Below, one piece after another: positions 1 to 8,869 of a stretch of DNA of 64,000 nt (the first letter of the stretch is position 1; every line of letters starts with the position of its first letter). The notes under the pieces were generated by a model, which saw nothing but the letters and a program-made list of their open reading frames with translations, was not told where the DNA came from and made no database searches. Source of the stretch: Paenibacillus kribbensis (GTDB taxonomy: Bacteria; Bacillota; Bacilli; Paenibacillales; Paenibacillaceae). The stretch covers positions 5,393,501 through 5,457,500 of the forward strand of contig NZ_CP020028.1 in NCBI RefSeq assembly GCF_002240415.1, read 5' to 3'. A program made the translations under genes and the position numbers.

Positions 1-163
1 GCAGGCGGATAGTGCTTCCCATCGCCACCGCCCCCGGATTTCTGGATAAAGTTCTTCCATTCGGTAGAAATCCGGGGAAGGTGATGCTTCCGAAGCGAGC
101 TTTCCTACGGAAAGCTTTGAAAGCGACCGCTTCGCTTGTACAGCACTATTCCGCCTACTCCGT
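1..163. repeat. Multi-hairpin palindromic repeat element
   Basis: The first ~160 bases form nested inverted repeats. An outer stem pairs 3-16 with 142-156. An inner perfect 12-bp stem pairs 32-43 with 66-77. A second inner arm pairs 91-97 with 128-134 and encloses an 8-bp stem, 98-105 with 109-116. No reading frame explains this. It resembles a non-coding intergenic repeat or small non-autonomous element; the left edge may be cut by the window. The rest of 164-493 holds only a short open frame and the promoter region of the next gene. Confidence 0.6.
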
Positions 164-270
164 TTTGATGTTCATCTTTTAAATTCAGCTTATTTAACAA
201 CAAGCAGATGCTTCTGTGAGCTATCTGCTTGTTACTGTTTAACAAGACCTGCAAGGCTCGTAATATAAAA

Positions 271-339
271 ATGCAGACGGTGCAGGACTTGGACCGGCTT
301 ATTGAATTGGATATTAAGTTGCAAAAGGATGAATTATAA
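271..339 (+). other. Short open frame, possible gene remnant
   Basis: A 22-codon frame starts at the ATG at 271 and ends with TAA at 337. It encodes a charged, helix-prone peptide (MQTVQDLDRLIELDIKLQKD and two more residues). There is no convincing ribosome site. The frame stays open upstream for several codons, so this may be the tail of a lost gene, perhaps phage-derived given the terminase remnant nearby. I do not recognise the family. Confidence 0.2.
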
Positions 340-493
340 GTATTATACCAACAGTTTCTATAATAATACCTAAAAACCTAATAAAGATAATATTTGAAAA
401 TAAATAGTAGATTTTACCTTCAAGAAATAGTATTATATATTTGCACATTACCATATATTGTACAAATATATAATTGGGAGGTAAGTTTAAACT

Positions 494-997
494 ATGAAGG
501 GTATAACTAAACGCTTCTTTGCTGCTACATTGGTTGCTGCATGTATGCTCACTGTACCATCGGCTTTCGCTGCTGATGATGCTACAGCTACTTCTCCAGC
601 AACATCGGACTCTGCGAATTCGCCAGTAGTTCATTTGGGGGCTGGAAATGGAGGCCATGTGTTTACTCCAAATGCAACTACACCACGAATTGAAAATCGG
701 CCAATAAGTGGGACTACATATTTGGCTGATTTCGACATTAAAGCCAATTATGGTTATGTAAGAATGTACTTGAAGAACACAGGGAATAAAAAGATTTCCT
801 TTACTATTAATCAGGGAAGTCCAGGCGGCAAGCAAAAGGCCTCCGGTTCAGTAGGACCCGGCGAAACATACAACGAAATAGTAAATGAAAATTCTGGTCC
901 GTGGGCAGTAGGTACGTTCTATGTCAATTTAACATCTGGATCTTCTAACATGTCTGGACAACTCGGAGTTCGTATTAGTACTGATTTGAATTTTTAA
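494..997 (+). CDS. Small secreted protein of unknown function
   Basis: 167 residues. Residues 1-26 form a Sec signal peptide: KGITKR, then a hydrophobic core, then an Ala-x-Ala cleavage site (AFA|AD). The mature part begins with a Thr/Ser/Ala-rich stretch (about 27-45). After that comes a likely beta-sandwich (about 70-167) with GYVRMYLKNTGNKK and a closing Gly/Ser-rich strand region. It has no cysteines and no catalytic motif that I recognise. The ATG follows GGGAGG at good spacing, and a terminator lies 20 bases after the stop, so it is a single-gene unit. It sits between a repeat element and a decayed phage gene, which suggests accessory DNA. An extracellular or surface role is inferred from the signal peptide only. 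Confidence 0.75.
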   Translation: MKGITKRFFAATLVAACMLTVPSAFAADDATATSPATSDSANSPVVHLGAGNGGHVFTPNATTPRIENRPISGTTYLADFDIKANYGYVRMYLKNTGNKKISFTINQGSPGGKQKASGSVGPGETYNEIVNENSGPWAVGTFYVNLTSGSSNMSGQLGVRISTDLNF

Positions 998-1015
998 AAG
1001 TTATTGTTTATAGAA

Positions 1016-1043
1016 AGGCAAGCCAATGTGGCTTGCTTTTTTT
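1016..1043 (+). terminator. Rho-independent terminator
   Basis: The stem GCAAGCCA/TGGCTTGC has a 3-base loop and is followed by seven T. It ends transcription of the secreted-protein gene. Because it covers the ATG at 1026, that ATG cannot be the start of the next reading frame. Confidence 0.85.
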
Positions 1044-1064
1044 GTTGGGGGTGGTGATGATGTA

Positions 1065-1598
1065 GTGGCAAGAGAACGCAATCCCGAGCGGGACAAGGCA
1101 AAACAAATGTGGCTGGAGAGCGGCGGGACGATGAAGCTAAAAGACATCGCCGCCGCTCTTTCTATTCCTGAGGGCAGGGCCCGCAAATGGAAGTCTGTAG
1201 ACCGCTGGCAGTATGAATTGAAAGGGAACGTTTTGGACTCTTCCTATGGGAACGTTCCAAATGGAACGAAAGGGAACGCTCCTAATCCAAGGGGAGCGCC
1301 AAAGGGGAACAAGAACGCTGTCGGCAATCCCGGCGGTGCTCCCCCCGGAAATCAGAATGCCAAAGGGAATAGTGGCGGTCCGGGTGGCCCTTTTCGTAAT
1401 AAGAAGGCTCTTAAGACAGGCATGTATGAAACAATCTTTCTGGACACGTTGGAGCCGAATGAACAGGACACGTTCAATCAGATCCCTTATAGCTTCAAAT
1501 ATAATTGCTCATGTTCGCTTCACTGTATGTTCATTTCGCGGAAGCTGTCTCTAATTCTACGCAGCTCTTGCTGGGCTCGACCGTATCGGGAAGCGTAG
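1065..1598 (+). pseudogene. Truncated phage terminase small subunit (XtmA-like)
   Basis: From a GTG at 1065, preceded by a GGGGGTGGTGAT ribosome site, the protein begins VARERNPERDKAKQMW. The N-terminal helix-turn-helix (KLKDIAAALSIPEGRARKWK) and the linker of Asn/Gly repeats (GAPKGNKNAVGNPGGAPPGN) are typical of PBSX-type terminase small subunits, which bind phage DNA for packaging. Homology continues through KTGMYETIFLDTLEPNEQ to about 1490. The tail (KYNCSCSLHCMF...) is unrelated and runs antisense into the RDD gene. The C-terminal half that binds the large subunit is missing, and no large subunit or other phage gene follows. I call it a prophage remnant ended by a deletion junction near 1490-1520. 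Confidence 0.75.
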
Positions 1599-2623
1599 GT
1601 CCAAGCAAGCACTTGATGATAGTGTGAAGGTGTTTCAATCGTGGTTACGTCATACATAATTGGAATGTCTTCCACATCTCCTTTGAGGGTAAATTCGATG
1701 GCTGGGTATCCATTTACTGCAATATTAGAAGCGTTCCCCGATTCTGGGTTCGTAAGCCCCGATTCTATATGATCTTGGATGATCTGGTTATACTCTTGAA
1801 GAGTCATACTGCTGTCGAAATCGTTTTTCGGTTCAGACAATACAATTAGATATCTTTCTGAAATTTTATTTTGAATCGAGATATCTGCATCTTCATTCAT
1901 CGTATCATCCCGTGACCAGTTCCACGGGGCTGTAACCGCAAACTGATTATCCTTACTGATAAATACCTCGGGCTTCACGATTTGTGTAATGAGCGAAGAA
2001 ATAAAGAATGCAGCATAGATAACCGAAATGATCGTCATCAGGATGATTGCCCCTGTGAAAATACCTGTTTTCTGTCTGTTCACTGCTCTCAAATCCCGCA
2101 CCTTAACCACATATGTATTCGCAGCCATATCGCCAAGCCGCTGTTTTTTGGGTGTCGCCAGCACACATACACCGGCAGGCAAGCCCAAGAAAAAAAGCGG
2201 ATTCGTATCTACCAGCTGTATGAGGGTGCGGATCAACGATTTAACCAGACCCGGCGATCTTCCTTCTCCATTCACAACTTGAATACGAAGTACAAACTTG
2301 CCCAGCGTATAGCCTGTCAGTCCTTCCAGCAATAAATAATAGCAGAAGGAGCCAATCAGGAAGATACCCAATACCATGCCCATATTTGGGGTTTCCGCAG
2401 CAGCTGCCTTTTTTACCACAAAATAAACCAGTCCTTCATATCCGAAAACGATAAGAATAAAATCAATTATCCAGGCCGCCCATCTTCTGAAAAAAATAGA
2501 GGCCCCGTATGTTTCCGATAATACTGCCATCTTGTCCGGTTCTCGTCGATCGTAGCTGCCATGAGTCGCATACTCTCCCGGAGCTGCACTAGATGGATTT
2601 TTCGTTAAATCATGTTCCTCCAA
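1520..2623 (-). CDS. RDD family membrane protein
   Basis: About 367 residues. The RDD domain occupies roughly residues 35-190, with the R-x-x-A-W-x-x-D motif (FFRRWAAWIIDF), two hydrophobic spans, the GxTxGK-like turn (GYTLGKFVLRI) and RLGDMAANT at its end. A third span (TGIFTGAIILMTIISVIYAAFF) leads to a ~150-residue C-terminal domain, probably outside the membrane, with a DVTTIETPSHYHQV segment. RDD proteins are poorly defined; some take part in ion transport or envelope stress. The TTG at 2623 follows AGGGGTG, so it is preferred over a TTG at 2644 that lacks a good site. The gene stands alone; its 3' end abuts the terminase remnant. Confidence 0.75.
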   Translation of the reverse strand: MEEHDLTKNPSSAAPGEYATHGSYDRREPDKMAVLSETYGASIFFRRWAAWIIDFILIVFGYEGLVYFVVKKAAAAETPNMGMVLGIFLIGSFCYYLLLEGLTGYTLGKFVLRIQVVNGEGRSPGLVKSLIRTLIQLVDTNPLFFLGLPAGVCVLATPKKQRLGDMAANTYVVKVRDLRAVNRQKTGIFTGAIILMTIISVIYAAFFISSLITQIVKPEVFISKDNQFAVTAPWNWSRDDTMNEDADISIQNKISERYLIVLSEPKNDFDSSMTLQEYNQIIQDHIESGLTNPESGNASNIAVNGYPAIEFTLKGDVEDIPIMYDVTTIETPSHYHQVLAWTYASRYGRAQQELRRIRDSFREMNIQ

Positions 2624-2702
2624 ATGATACACCCCTGATGTCAATTTAAATTCCAGTTAAATTTAACCATTGACATCATTTCTTTGTCAAACTCAATTAC
2701 AG

Positions 2703-2758
2703 AAAAAAATCCACTCCTATAAAATGCTTCATCCCGAAGTCAATTTTACAGGAGTGGA
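2703..2758 (-). terminator. Terminator after the MATE gene
   Basis: Read on the minus strand, TCCACTCCT pairs with AGGAGTGGA across a 31-base loop that itself adds an A/T-rich stem. Seven T follow. It begins 6 bases past the MATE stop codon. Confidence 0.8.
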
Positions 2759-2763
2759 CCTAT

Positions 2764-4155
2764 TCAATCGATCAAACGATGCTGTACCCATTTGTTCCCT
2801 CGGAAACGCCAAAGAAACACGAGCCCCCGCACGCCCCATTCAATATCCATCGCCAGCCAGACACCGACAATCCCCAAATTGAAGACGATGCCCAACATAT
2901 ATCCAAGCACCACCCGGCACAACCACATAGATAGCATTGAGGTGAGTGACGTGAATTTCGAATCACCTGCTGCTCTAAGCGCAGAGGGTGTAATAAAGGC
3001 GATGGACCAAAGCGGGATTTGGGCCAAGGTATTAATCAGCATGACGGTGAAAATGTCATCTACGATTTCAGCAGGCGGATGAAACAGCCCCACCATCGGC
3101 TTAAACAAAGGCATCAGAATGAGGCCCATGACAATAAAAGAACAAGACGACAGCCAAATAAACGATTTGGTAAATTTGCGGGCATCCTCAACATTACGGC
3201 GACCCATGCATTGCCCGACCACTGTCACAATGGTAAGCGCCAAGGCATTCGAAGGAATTTGGAATACGTTGGCCAGTGAAGAGCAAATGGCATTCGTTGC
3301 CAACGCATTTGTCCCCAGGTTTACAATGAAAATCTGGGTTAAAATTTTACCCCCATTAAAAAACATCTGTTCCGCTGCGAACGGAAGTCCGATGAACAGA
3401 ATCTTTTTGAGCATCGCTAGATTAAAATAAAGCATATCTCTAAGCTGAACACGCAAATCATCATCTACCCTGACCAAGTAGATCAACGCGCAGACGGCTG
3501 CCGCATATCTGGACACGTTGACCGCAATCGTCATGCCCAGCACACCCATGTGCAATAGATTGATAAATACTACATTTAAGACCACATACGAAAGGTTCAT
3601 AATGAGAGAAAGCGCCAAAGACGCTCTCGTCTTCCCTATTCCCCTCAATGCTCCACATACCGCCTCAACCACTGCAATCCCAACGAAAGATACACAGCTT
3701 CCGAGCAGATATACCTTGCCGTTGGCCAATACATCCGGTGAGGCAGAGCCGAACAGGACACTCAAAATCGGATTATACAACGCAATCATAAACAAACTGA
3801 TACATAAGGCCAGCAAGGAAACGGAGGAAATGGTGCCGGATGCGGCCTTAGAGACCATGAGGTCGTTGCCACTTCCTCTATATTGCGCAACGACAACCGT
3901 TCCCCCGGTGGACACCGCGACAAACACATTAATCAGAAAGATATTCAGGGAATCAATCATATTTACCGCACTGACCGCTGCCATCCCTGATGAGCTAATC
4001 ATGGCAGTATTTACCAAATTAAGCCCCACAATAAAGGCCTGATCAATTAGAAGCGGGATAAACAGAGCAATAATCTGTCGATAATCAATAGACTCTCCTG
4101 TAAAATGCTTGTTCAGAAAGCCATGGGTTCTCATTCTTACACTCAGTTGACTCAT
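2764..4155 (-). CDS. MATE family efflux transporter
   Basis: 463 residues with about 12 hydrophobic spans in two related halves, the usual MATE length and layout. Characteristic segments include IPLLIDQAFIVGLNLVNTAM near residue 35, GGTVVVAQYRGSGN near 85, and in the second half LPFAAEQMFFNGGK and VTVVGQCMGRRNVEDA. MATE proteins expel drugs or metabolites in exchange for Na+ or H+. This one resembles the NorM/DinF branch by eye only. The start ATG has a weak ribosome site (GTGATG). It is monocistronic, with its own terminator, and nothing nearby indicates the substrate. Confidence 0.9.
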   Translation of the reverse strand: MSQLSVRMRTHGFLNKHFTGESIDYRQIIALFIPLLIDQAFIVGLNLVNTAMISSSGMAAVSAVNMIDSLNIFLINVFVAVSTGGTVVVAQYRGSGNDLMVSKAASGTISSVSLLALCISLFMIALYNPILSVLFGSASPDVLANGKVYLLGSCVSFVGIAVVEAVCGALRGIGKTRASLALSLIMNLSYVVLNVVFINLLHMGVLGMTIAVNVSRYAAAVCALIYLVRVDDDLRVQLRDMLYFNLAMLKKILFIGLPFAAEQMFFNGGKILTQIFIVNLGTNALATNAICSSLANVFQIPSNALALTIVTVVGQCMGRRNVEDARKFTKSFIWLSSCSFIVMGLILMPLFKPMVGLFHPPAEIVDDIFTVMLINTLAQIPLWSIAFITPSALRAAGDSKFTSLTSMLSMWLCRVVLGYMLGIVFNLGIVGVWLAMDIEWGVRGLVFLWRFRGNKWVQHRLID

Positions 4156-4271
4156 ATCATCACATTCTTTTTCTTAAATTGAAAAAAACCCTTCACCAGA
4201 AGAGCCTTCATTGAAGTATCACTCCAAAAGAAAATCCTGTCAATAGTTTTACTCACATTTTGAATAGAAAA

Positions 4272-4304
4272 AATACAAAAACCTGCTCAACTTAGTGAAC
4301 AGGC
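4272..4304 (-). terminator. Terminator after the sugar symporter
   Basis: On the minus strand, CCTGTTCA and TGAGCAGG form a stem with a 6-base loop, followed by TTTTTGTATTTTTT. It lies about 55 bases beyond the symporter stop. The stretch 4156-4357 holds nothing else that I can name. Confidence 0.75.
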
Positions 4305-4357
4305 TTTCAAGCAAGAATACAACACTCTGTGATGTTATCAATAAAATGTTATATGAA

Positions 4358-5731
4358 TCATTCTGATCTCCTTGCAACTAAATCTTGTTGAATGGAAGCT
4401 TCATTCTTTTCGAATTTTTTATAAAAGAACATAGGAATGATCCCGATCAGGAAGATGATAAATGGCAGCCAGATAAAGCTAAACTGAATGCCGGACAATG
4501 CGGTAGGCGTTTGAACCTTCCCGGCGATATAGCCTGTGCTACCCATCACCCATGCTGGCAATAATCCCCCGATCCCGCTGCCCGCTTTAATACAAAATGC
4601 ACTTCCGATGGAGGTCAGGAACCCACTTGCGCGAATTCCATTTTTCCATTCCCCATAATCCACTGTATCGGACAGCATCGCAAATGGCATTGAACATGCA
4701 AAGCCTGAACCTAACGCACCAATAATCCAGCCGGCAATGATTAGGGTTAAGTTGGCACTTCCCATTAAAATCACAACCTGCCCCAGTGCAGCCAGTACCA
4801 ATCCGATAATCATGATCGAATTTTTGCTTAATTTTCTAGCGAATATCGGAATCAGAACCATCGAGATTAATTGTATAGAGGTCAGCCCGTTGATTAAAGG
4901 GACCAAATCCTTGCTGTCCAGATTGTATTGCAGATAAAAGATGAGCGTGGATGAACGGATGTTCAAGCCAATCCAATAGCACAGGTTAGCAGCGACGACG
5001 AGCATCCAGGGCCAGTTGCGTTTGATGGCTGCAAAGCTCTTGGCAATCGGAATCGATTTGGTTTTAACGGCTGTATTTTCTCGCATATCGGCGAACGCTA
5101 TCAAGAACATGATGACCGCCATGATTCCGAATAAAATGAGCGTTAAAGAAAAGCCTTTTTGATCATTCCCCTGTCCAAAGAAAGCGACCAGCGGCAGCGT
5201 AAACGTCGTGGCGATAAAGAAGCCCACATTCCCCCCGACCATACGGAAGGAGTTCAATACGACGCGCTCATTGGAGTTATTACTCAGGTTAGGGAGAATG
5301 GAGGTAATGGGCGTACTAATGCCTGTATACAGAATGCCGGCTATGATATAAGTAATGGCAGCGTATACAATTTTCCCGGACTCACTCCAGTTGGGCGTCG
5401 TAAACGTAAGAACCATGAACACGGCAAACGGGATGGATAGCCATAGAAAATAAGGTCTGCTCTGTCCATATTTTGATTTGGTCCGGTCAATCAGGATGCC
5501 CCAGATCGGGGCATCAATGGCATCGATAAAACGGGTGATAAAAAGCAGCGTCCCGGCAATCCCAATAGAAAGACCGAATACATCCGTATAAAAATATAAT
5601 AGATAACTGGAAATGACACAGTATAGCAGATTGCCCGCTGTATCCGTTAATGAATAGCTGATCTTACGATGAAAAGGAACGGTACTGGCTGCTTTTTCGG
5701 GTGGTTCCGTACTCACAATTCTCGTGCTCAT
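4358..5731 (-). CDS. GPH-type sugar:cation symporter
   Basis: 457 residues with 12 predicted membrane spans. The N-terminal pattern (ISYSLTDTAGNLLYCVIS, then YFYTDVFGLS) and the motif DAPIWGILIDRTKSKYGQSRP between spans 2 and 3 mark the glycoside-pentoside-hexuronide family (XynP, YicJ, MelB relatives). These proteins import glycosides with Na+ or H+. It lies 26 bases downstream of the GH127 arabinofuranosidase on the same strand and is probably co-transcribed, so arabino-oligosaccharides or arabinosides are the likely cargo (inference from context). A terminator follows. The short gap and divergent AraC gene suggest shared induction by the substrate. Confidence 0.88.
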   Translation of the reverse strand: MSTRIVSTEPPEKAASTVPFHRKISYSLTDTAGNLLYCVISSYLLYFYTDVFGLSIGIAGTLLFITRFIDAIDAPIWGILIDRTKSKYGQSRPYFLWLSIPFAVFMVLTFTTPNWSESGKIVYAAITYIIAGILYTGISTPITSILPNLSNNSNERVVLNSFRMVGGNVGFFIATTFTLPLVAFFGQGNDQKGFSLTLILFGIMAVIMFLIAFADMRENTAVKTKSIPIAKSFAAIKRNWPWMLVVAANLCYWIGLNIRSSTLIFYLQYNLDSKDLVPLINGLTSIQLISMVLIPIFARKLSKNSIMIIGLVLAALGQVVILMGSANLTLIIAGWIIGALGSGFACSMPFAMLSDTVDYGEWKNGIRASGFLTSIGSAFCIKAGSGIGGLLPAWVMGSTGYIAGKVQTPTALSGIQFSFIWLPFIIFLIGIIPMFFYKKFEKNEASIQQDLVARRSE

Positions 5732-5757
5732 GATTTTTTCTCTCCCATGCGAATGAA

Positions 5758-7701
5758 TTATGATTCATAGACCCATACACGCATTTCCCCTTTGGCTCGG
5801 TTGCACCAAGCGTAGTAAGGAATGGCGGTGATTTGCTGGGGAACAAGCTCAGGAGGCTCCGAGCTATATAATGCAGTTGAGCTTTTCACCCGATACCCCT
5901 CTGTAGTCAGCTTTACAATTCCACCCAGCAGGTTTTCGCTAAACTCTTCCGTAATGAGGCTTTCCTTAGGCAATCGTAATCCCGCCAAATTGGACCCATT
6001 ATCCACTTCTTCCAGGCAAAATACGACGGGGCCCCGTTGCAGGGCGATCTGCTGCTGGTTCATGGAGACCAGCGGATTGCTCCGAATGCGTTCAACCGGC
6101 ATAGCCAAATGCAAGGAAACCACATCACCGTCATTCCAGATACGCTGGATTTCGGCATACCCTTTTTCCAGATGGTCTAATGAAATGGCTTCTCCATTTA
6201 CCTTGACCTCTGCCTGTTTGCACCAGCCCGGAATGCGCAGCGCCCATGTAAATGAAGTCGGCTCTGTTACATGAATGGAAAAGCTCAAATCTGCATCCCA
6301 TGGATAACGGTGAGTCTGTGTGATTTCAACCGCTTGACCGGATAAATTCAGGTTCACCTTGCCTGCAATATACAGATGTGTATACAACGTGTCGTCGGTT
6401 TGGGTGTATATATGGTCTTCGACCGATGCGATCATGCGGGCCAGGTTGGGCGGACAACACGCGCAGAAGAACCATTTTTGCCGCTCTGTTTTTACGTGCT
6501 CCTGATCCTTTCTGTATTTCTGATGCGGATTGACTTCCAGCGGATTCACGTAGAAGAACCGTTTGCCATCCAGATCCATCCCGCTAATCGTTCCGTTGTA
6601 TAACGCACGTTCCAACACATCGGCATATTTCCGGTCCGGCGATAAGCGCAGCATACGATTGGCCCAGAAAGCCAGCCCTACCGAGGCGCAGGTCTCGCAG
6701 TACATGGTGTCATTGGGGAGATCATGCTGGCAGGTGAATGCTTCCCCGTTGACGGCAGATCCGATCCCGGCAGTGATGTACATTTTGTGGTTCGTTACAT
6801 CCTCCCACAGCGTTTCACAGGTTTGTAACAGGGAAGCATCTCCCGTTTTCGCGGCCAGATCGGCCATCGCAATATATAGATACATCGCTCTTACCGCATG
6901 GCCGACAGCCTCTTTTTGCTCACGCACAGGCTGGTGTGCCTGCTGGTATTCGAAGCCCAAGCCAAAATTGATATTGTTATCGTCATTCCAGGTAGGCTCT
7001 GTTTGAATGTGCTTTCTGTTTTCTTTCTCCTCCGCAAAATAAATCGGATGCTGCCCCCGCTGCTCGATAAAATATTGCGCTAATTTGAGATATTGATCCT
7101 TTGCAGTTACGTCGTATAATTTGATTAAGGCCAGTTCAATTTCTTCATGCCCCGGGTAGCCTTTCCGTTTCCCTTCTTCCGTACCAAAGATTTGCTGGAT
7201 CAGATCTACGTATTTCTCCATGATGTGAAGAAACTTCGTTTTGCCCGTCGTTTCATAATAAGCAACAGCCGCTTCTATAAAATGTCCTGCACAATATAGC
7301 TCATGATTATCTCTTAAGTTTGTCCAGCGATTATTGGGTTCCTTCAGCAGATAATACGTATTCAAATATCCATCTTCGGCTTGGGCTCTTCCCAACAGCG
7401 CAATCACTTCATCTGCCCGTTCCTCAAGCGCAGGATTCGGATGATCCCTTAAGCTAAAGGCGACGGTTTCCAGCCATTTGGCAATATCACTGTCCTGGAA
7501 AACGGTTCCATAATACTCCCCACTGGATTCCCCGGCCGCAATTTTAAAATTTTCAATCGCATGACTGGGTTCTGTATCTGGTAATTCATCATTTAATGCT
7601 TTCCACTGATAAGGAATGACCTCTTCCGCTACCACCTGCTTATACTTTTTCCAAAATAAATCATCAACGCTGACATGCTTCACTGGCTTTGCCGTTTTCA
7701 T
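5758..7701 (-). CDS. GH127 beta-L-arabinofuranosidase
   Basis: 647 residues, the usual length of the HypBA1-type glycoside hydrolase family 127, which removes terminal beta-L-arabinofuranose. The N terminus (VSVDDLFWKKY) and an (alpha/alpha)6-barrel core are followed by C-terminal beta domains. The zinc/cysteine active site is visible. The Glu of NGEAFT lies 16 residues before the Glu of CETCAS, matching the acid/base Glu and first zinc Glu of HypBA1. The Cys of ETC and both Cys of CACCPPN supply the other ligands and the nucleophile. There is no signal peptide, so it acts inside the cell on sugars brought in by the adjacent symporter. A cre-like site lies just upstream. Confidence 0.9.
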   Translation of the reverse strand: MKTAKPVKHVSVDDLFWKKYKQVVAEEVIPYQWKALNDELPDTEPSHAIENFKIAAGESSGEYYGTVFQDSDIAKWLETVAFSLRDHPNPALEERADEVIALLGRAQAEDGYLNTYYLLKEPNNRWTNLRDNHELYCAGHFIEAAVAYYETTGKTKFLHIMEKYVDLIQQIFGTEEGKRKGYPGHEEIELALIKLYDVTAKDQYLKLAQYFIEQRGQHPIYFAEEKENRKHIQTEPTWNDDNNINFGLGFEYQQAHQPVREQKEAVGHAVRAMYLYIAMADLAAKTGDASLLQTCETLWEDVTNHKMYITAGIGSAVNGEAFTCQHDLPNDTMYCETCASVGLAFWANRMLRLSPDRKYADVLERALYNGTISGMDLDGKRFFYVNPLEVNPHQKYRKDQEHVKTERQKWFFCACCPPNLARMIASVEDHIYTQTDDTLYTHLYIAGKVNLNLSGQAVEITQTHRYPWDADLSFSIHVTEPTSFTWALRIPGWCKQAEVKVNGEAISLDHLEKGYAEIQRIWNDGDVVSLHLAMPVERIRSNPLVSMNQQQIALQRGPVVFCLEEVDNGSNLAGLRLPKESLITEEFSENLLGGIVKLTTEGYRVKSSTALYSSEPPELVPQQITAIPYYAWCNRAKGEMRVWVYES

Positions 7702-7724
7702 TGGATAAACATCCCTTCTTGGAA

Positions 7725-7738
7725 ATAGAACGCTTTCA
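7725..7738 (-). promoter_or_regulatory. cre-like CcpA site before GH127
   Basis: Read on the minus strand, TGAAAGCGTTCTAT matches 12 of 14 positions of the Bacillus cre consensus TGWAANCGNTNWCA; the last two bases differ. It lies about 25 bases upstream of the GH127 start codon, a position where CcpA would block transcription. Catabolite repression of an arabinoside operon fits. Proposed from sequence only. Confidence 0.5.
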
Positions 7739-7894
7739 TTTTTGAAAAAATAAGGATAAAGTAATGATAATAACGATCAGACTAGCCTGGGCTTCCCTTG
7801 CTACAGTCCTTATTTTATCAACCTGAATTTATAAAAAAAATCGCGATCTTTAACTAAAAGTTATACGATTTCACACACAAAGGAGCTGACTTCC

Positions 7895-8770
7895 ATGAGC
7901 AAAACAGACTTTCTATCTTTCCTCGTTCCTCCATTGCCTTATTTCATTGAGGGGAATTTTACTACCTATCAAAAAGGGGACTGGCATCCGAATCGTTATA
8001 ACTTAGGCTATTTTGACGTTATTATCATCAAAGAAGGACTGCTGCACATCGGCGAAGAGGATGAAGCGTGGAAAGTTTCTGAAAATTACGCACTCATTCT
8101 TGAACCGGACAAACACCATTTTCCCATTGAAGCATGTACAGGACAAACCTCCTTTTACTGGTTTCATCTTCAAACGAACAGCACGTGGCGCGCGCAATCC
8201 TCACCCAACCCGATCACACCTAGCTCACCCATTCCCGAGCTGCATTTTCATTCCGAGCACACAACAATCCATTTACCCAAATTTCAAAAAATAATCAATC
8301 CCCATGAGTTGTTTTCTAAATTGGATTACTTGTTAGCCTCTACTTTAAAGCCTAGAAAGCTGGCTCTATGGGAGACCCAGCAGACGTTTGTGAATATTTT
8401 TAAGAATTTGGAATATGATGAGAATTATAAAAATAGTTCCGCCAAATTAGCAGAACAGATCGAAATATACTTAAAACAGAATTACAAAATTACAATCACC
8501 AATAGAGATTTGGAGGCCCATTTCCACGTACATCAAAACTATCTTGCCAGATGTATGAAGGCCGCTTTTCAACGTACCCCACTTGAATATTTAATGGATT
8601 ACCGACTGGATCAGGGGCGCAGTCTGTTGCTGCAAACCGACTGGTCCGTCCAACAAATTACGGAGGAAACAGGGTTCTCCCAAGCAAGCTATTTCTCCAA
8701 ATGCTTTAAAGAAAAGTTCGGGATGTCTCCCAAAAATTATAGACAACAATACTGGAAGCCAGCCAATTGA
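7895..8770 (+). CDS. AraC family transcriptional regulator
   Basis: 291 residues. The N-terminal ~150 residues look like a cupin-type sugar-sensing domain (IIIKEGLLHIGEEDEAWKV, then LEPDKHHFPI). The C-terminal ~100 residues hold two helix-turn-helix motifs, ending in the AraC signature: VQQITEETGFSQASYFSKCF then KFGMSPKNYRQQ. It is divergent from the GH127/symporter operon across a 193-base shared promoter region and most likely activates that operon in response to arabinose-containing sugars (inference). The ATG follows AAGGAGCT at good spacing. No other target is evident. Confidence 0.88.
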   Translation: MSKTDFLSFLVPPLPYFIEGNFTTYQKGDWHPNRYNLGYFDVIIIKEGLLHIGEEDEAWKVSENYALILEPDKHHFPIEACTGQTSFYWFHLQTNSTWRAQSSPNPITPSSPIPELHFHSEHTTIHLPKFQKIINPHELFSKLDYLLASTLKPRKLALWETQQTFVNIFKNLEYDENYKNSSAKLAEQIEIYLKQNYKITITNRDLEAHFHVHQNYLARCMKAAFQRTPLEYLMDYRLDQGRSLLLQTDWSVQQITEETGFSQASYFSKCFKEKFGMSPKNYRQQYWKPAN

Positions 8771-8869
8771 ACGTTTACGCAGCCTTTACATTTCCATTAT
8801 ATTCTTTTCATATTGTTGCTTTATAATGAGCCGATTGTATCATTTTGACTTCAGAAAAGGAGCATACAT

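Noticed and set aside
1026..1064. ATG start for the terminase remnant
   Set aside because: It lies in the loop of a strong terminator; the GTG at 1065 has a good ribosome site.
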